64,000 nt of DNA from Oppiella nova (lineage: Eukaryota; Arthropoda; Arachnida; Sarcoptiformes; Oppiidae), in the NCBI GenBank assembly GCA_905397405.1, contig CAJPVJ010000013.1, forward strand, positions 23,020 through 87,019, written 5' to 3'. The notes below the pieces were generated by a model. That model did no database searches. It was not told where the DNA came from and was given only the letters and a program-made list of their open reading frames with translations. This document shows positions 62,596-64,000 of this stretch, piece after piece. Each line of letters begins with the position of its first letter. The stretch's first letter is position 1. The position numbers and the translations under genes were made by a program.

Positions 62596-64000
62596 ATGAA
62601 AAACATCACTATTTATGAAAAAGGAACAGCTAAAGTTCTTACTCAAGATTTAGTTAATAAACACTACTCAGTGTATAAAGTAAATCTTGATAGCGCAGAA
62701 ATAGCCAAGATTGTAAAAGTTAATAATAATTTGGAGGTTTATTTACAAAATGGAGAAAAAGTTGTTATTGATGATTTCTTTATTGGTGAAAAACCAAAAG
62801 AATTTACAATAGAAACTTCAGATGGAAAGCATTATTTACTTAACTTTCTTGAATTTGATGAGAGTGGTACAGTTACTAAAATTGATTATTTAGGGATTAC
62901 AGATTTTCAAGAATACTTAGTTGGTGATCATTCTGTTGCACCAGCATGGGCATGGATTGCAGCTGGAGCAGGAGTGATCGGTATTGCAGCAGCGTCAGGA
63001 GGGAGTGGTGGTTCAAACCATTCGGGAAATGGTGATAAAACTGGACCGAAACTTACCTATGATATTTTAGATAATCAGAAAATTAAAATCACTGTAGATG
63101 AAGCAAGTAAGATTACAATAGTCGATGCGAGTGGTAAAATAATTGGGTCAGGACAACTAAATCAAGCAGGTGGGCTTGAAATTAATTTAACAAGACCTTT
63201 GGTTGATAATGAAAAAATTACAATTACAGCAATAGATAATGCAGGAAATAAAACAACTGAAACAATAAATGTTGGGGATGTTACAAAACCTGAAGTCGAA
63301 ATAAATATTGTTGATAATGACACTATTCAGGTCAATTCAAATGAACCTGGCAGTAAAGTTATAATTAAAAATGAAGCAGGACAAACAATTGCTGAGGGGA
63401 TAATTGGACCTGATGGAAAATTAATAGTTGATTTAAATACCCCTTTAAATGATGGCAGTAAAATTATTGTTGATGTTATTGATGCTGCAGGTAATCAAAC
63501 AGAAAAAGTAATTACAGTAGGCGATGTAACACCGCCAAATATTAGTACAACAATTCAAGATGCAACTCATATTCAAGTTACTTCAAATGAAGCTGGTCAA
63601 GTTAAAATCACGGATAGTCATGGTAATGTAATTGGTACGGGTACAATCACAGGTAATAACACGGTTGATAATATCCAGTTAACCCGACCACTTACAGATG
63701 GTGAAAAAGTTACGGTCACTGTGACAGATGGTGCGGGTAATCCAAAAGCGATTGAAATTACAGCAGGTGATGTCACAAATCCACAATTCCAATCTTCGCA
63801 TGTGGATAGTACAGGAACACAATTGACCCTTACCTACAGTGAAACCCTTGATCCATTACATCCACCCGTTGCTGGTAACTTCACAGTGACTGTAGACGGT
63901 CAAGTGGTACCTGTAACCGGTGTTACAGTAAATGGCTCTACCGTGGTGTTGACTTTGGGTACACCAGTCACAGCAGGTCAAGCGGTGCAGGTGGGTTATA
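62596..64000 (+). CDS. Bap-like biofilm adhesin, N-terminal part (runs off the window)
   Basis: The ATG at 62596 opens a frame of 468 codons that is still open at the window end. Residues 1-110 are the BapA-prefix domain ('MKNITIYEKGTAKVLTQDLV'), ending in a Trp/Gly-rich hydrophobic stretch ('WAWIAAGAGVIGIAAASGG'). Then come tandem bacterial Ig-like repeats of ~90 residues (residues 145-395), each with an Ala-Gly-Asn element and a GDVT spacer. A SwmB-like repeat follows ('LTLTYSETLDPLHPPVAGNF'). Such proteins are exported by type I secretion and mediate biofilm and adhesion. The complete gene is probably very long. Confidence 0.85.
   Translation, partial: MKNITIYEKGTAKVLTQDLVNKHYSVYKVNLDSAEIAKIVKVNNNLEVYLQNGEKVVIDDFFIGEKPKEFTIETSDGKHYLLNFLEFDESGTVTKIDYLGITDFQEYLVGDHSVAPAWAWIAAGAGVIGIAAASGGSGGSNHSGNGDKTGPKLTYDILDNQKIKITVDEASKITIVDASGKIIGSGQLNQAGGLEINLTRPLVDNEKITITAIDNAGNKTTETINVGDVTKPEVEINIVDNDTIQVNSNEPGSKVIIKNEAGQTIAEGIIGPDGKLIVDLNTPLNDGSKIIVDVIDAAGNQTEKVITVGDVTPPNISTTIQDATHIQVTSNEAGQVKITDSHGNVIGTGTITGNNTVDNIQLTRPLTDGEKVTVTVTDGAGNPKAIEITAGDVTNPQFQSSHVDSTGTQLTLTYSETLDPLHPPVAGNFTVTVDGQVVPVTGVTVNGSTVVLTLGTPVTAGQAVQVGY

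Overview
The window reads as a chromosomal segment of an Acinetobacter species. This is inferred from the AT-rich composition, the gene content and the protein style (OmpW-like and Bap-prefix proteins, and PurL, SerC, RuvAB, Dgt and Lpt sequences of Moraxellaceae type). The species cannot be named from the sequence alone. I saw no tRNA, rRNA or CRISPR array.

Region 1 (1-13200) is the right-hand part of a lambdoid prophage that looks defective. It begins with a foreign-looking gene (151-1452) that cuts through the end of a BRO/antirepressor gene. Next comes a P22 immI-like switch: an Arc-family repressor with two identical 15-bp palindromic operators. A DUF4145 protein, small secreted proteins or lipoproteins and a large zinc metalloprotease follow, each set off by small terminators. 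The tail genes are gpM, a fibre and gpL. A deletion then joins the start of gpK to the end of gpJ. Two tail-tip accessory genes and a lysis cassette (holin, SAR endolysin, DUF6527 protein, Rz with Rz1 embedded in another frame) complete it. A dif-like XerC/XerD site starts 6 nt after the Rz stop, so the prophage probably ends there.

Region 2 (13200-23000) holds envelope functions: a lipoprotein polysaccharide lyase, a small protein gene with a good ribosome binding site, a PliG-type lysozyme inhibitor with a clear sigma70 promoter, an OmpW-family barrel, a 1-kb palindrome-rich non-coding stretch, an AtoE-type short-chain fatty acid transporter and a TonB-dependent siderophore receptor under a Fur box.

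Region 3 (23000-35000) is core: dgt - zinc-ribbon protein - ruvA - ruvB on the minus strand, then purL and clusters of secreted or lipoprotein genes of unknown role. A 41-codon membrane protein gene and a REP-like palindrome lie in the purL downstream gap.

Region 4 (35000-48900) has a GltP-type symporter, a tripartite exporter operon (outer membrane factor, HlyD-like adaptor, two ABC-2 permeases, no ATPase gene), an SRPBCC protein, a LysE exporter facing an AraC regulator, serC, a 50-codon membrane protein gene, an AT-rich gap with DnaA boxes, a YaiI protein and an EamA transporter.

Region 5 (49000-56900) is a sulfur-acquisition cluster (LLM flavin monooxygenase, SfnB-like and SfnC/DszC-like flavoproteins). 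It is followed by SDR, LysR and TetR genes lying between two inverted copies of a roughly 270-310-bp MITE with TA target duplications.

Region 6 (56900-64000) has cysS, then the Kdo/LPS-export operon kdsD-kdsC-lptC-lptA-lptB, and the start of a very large Bap-like biofilm adhesin that runs off the window.
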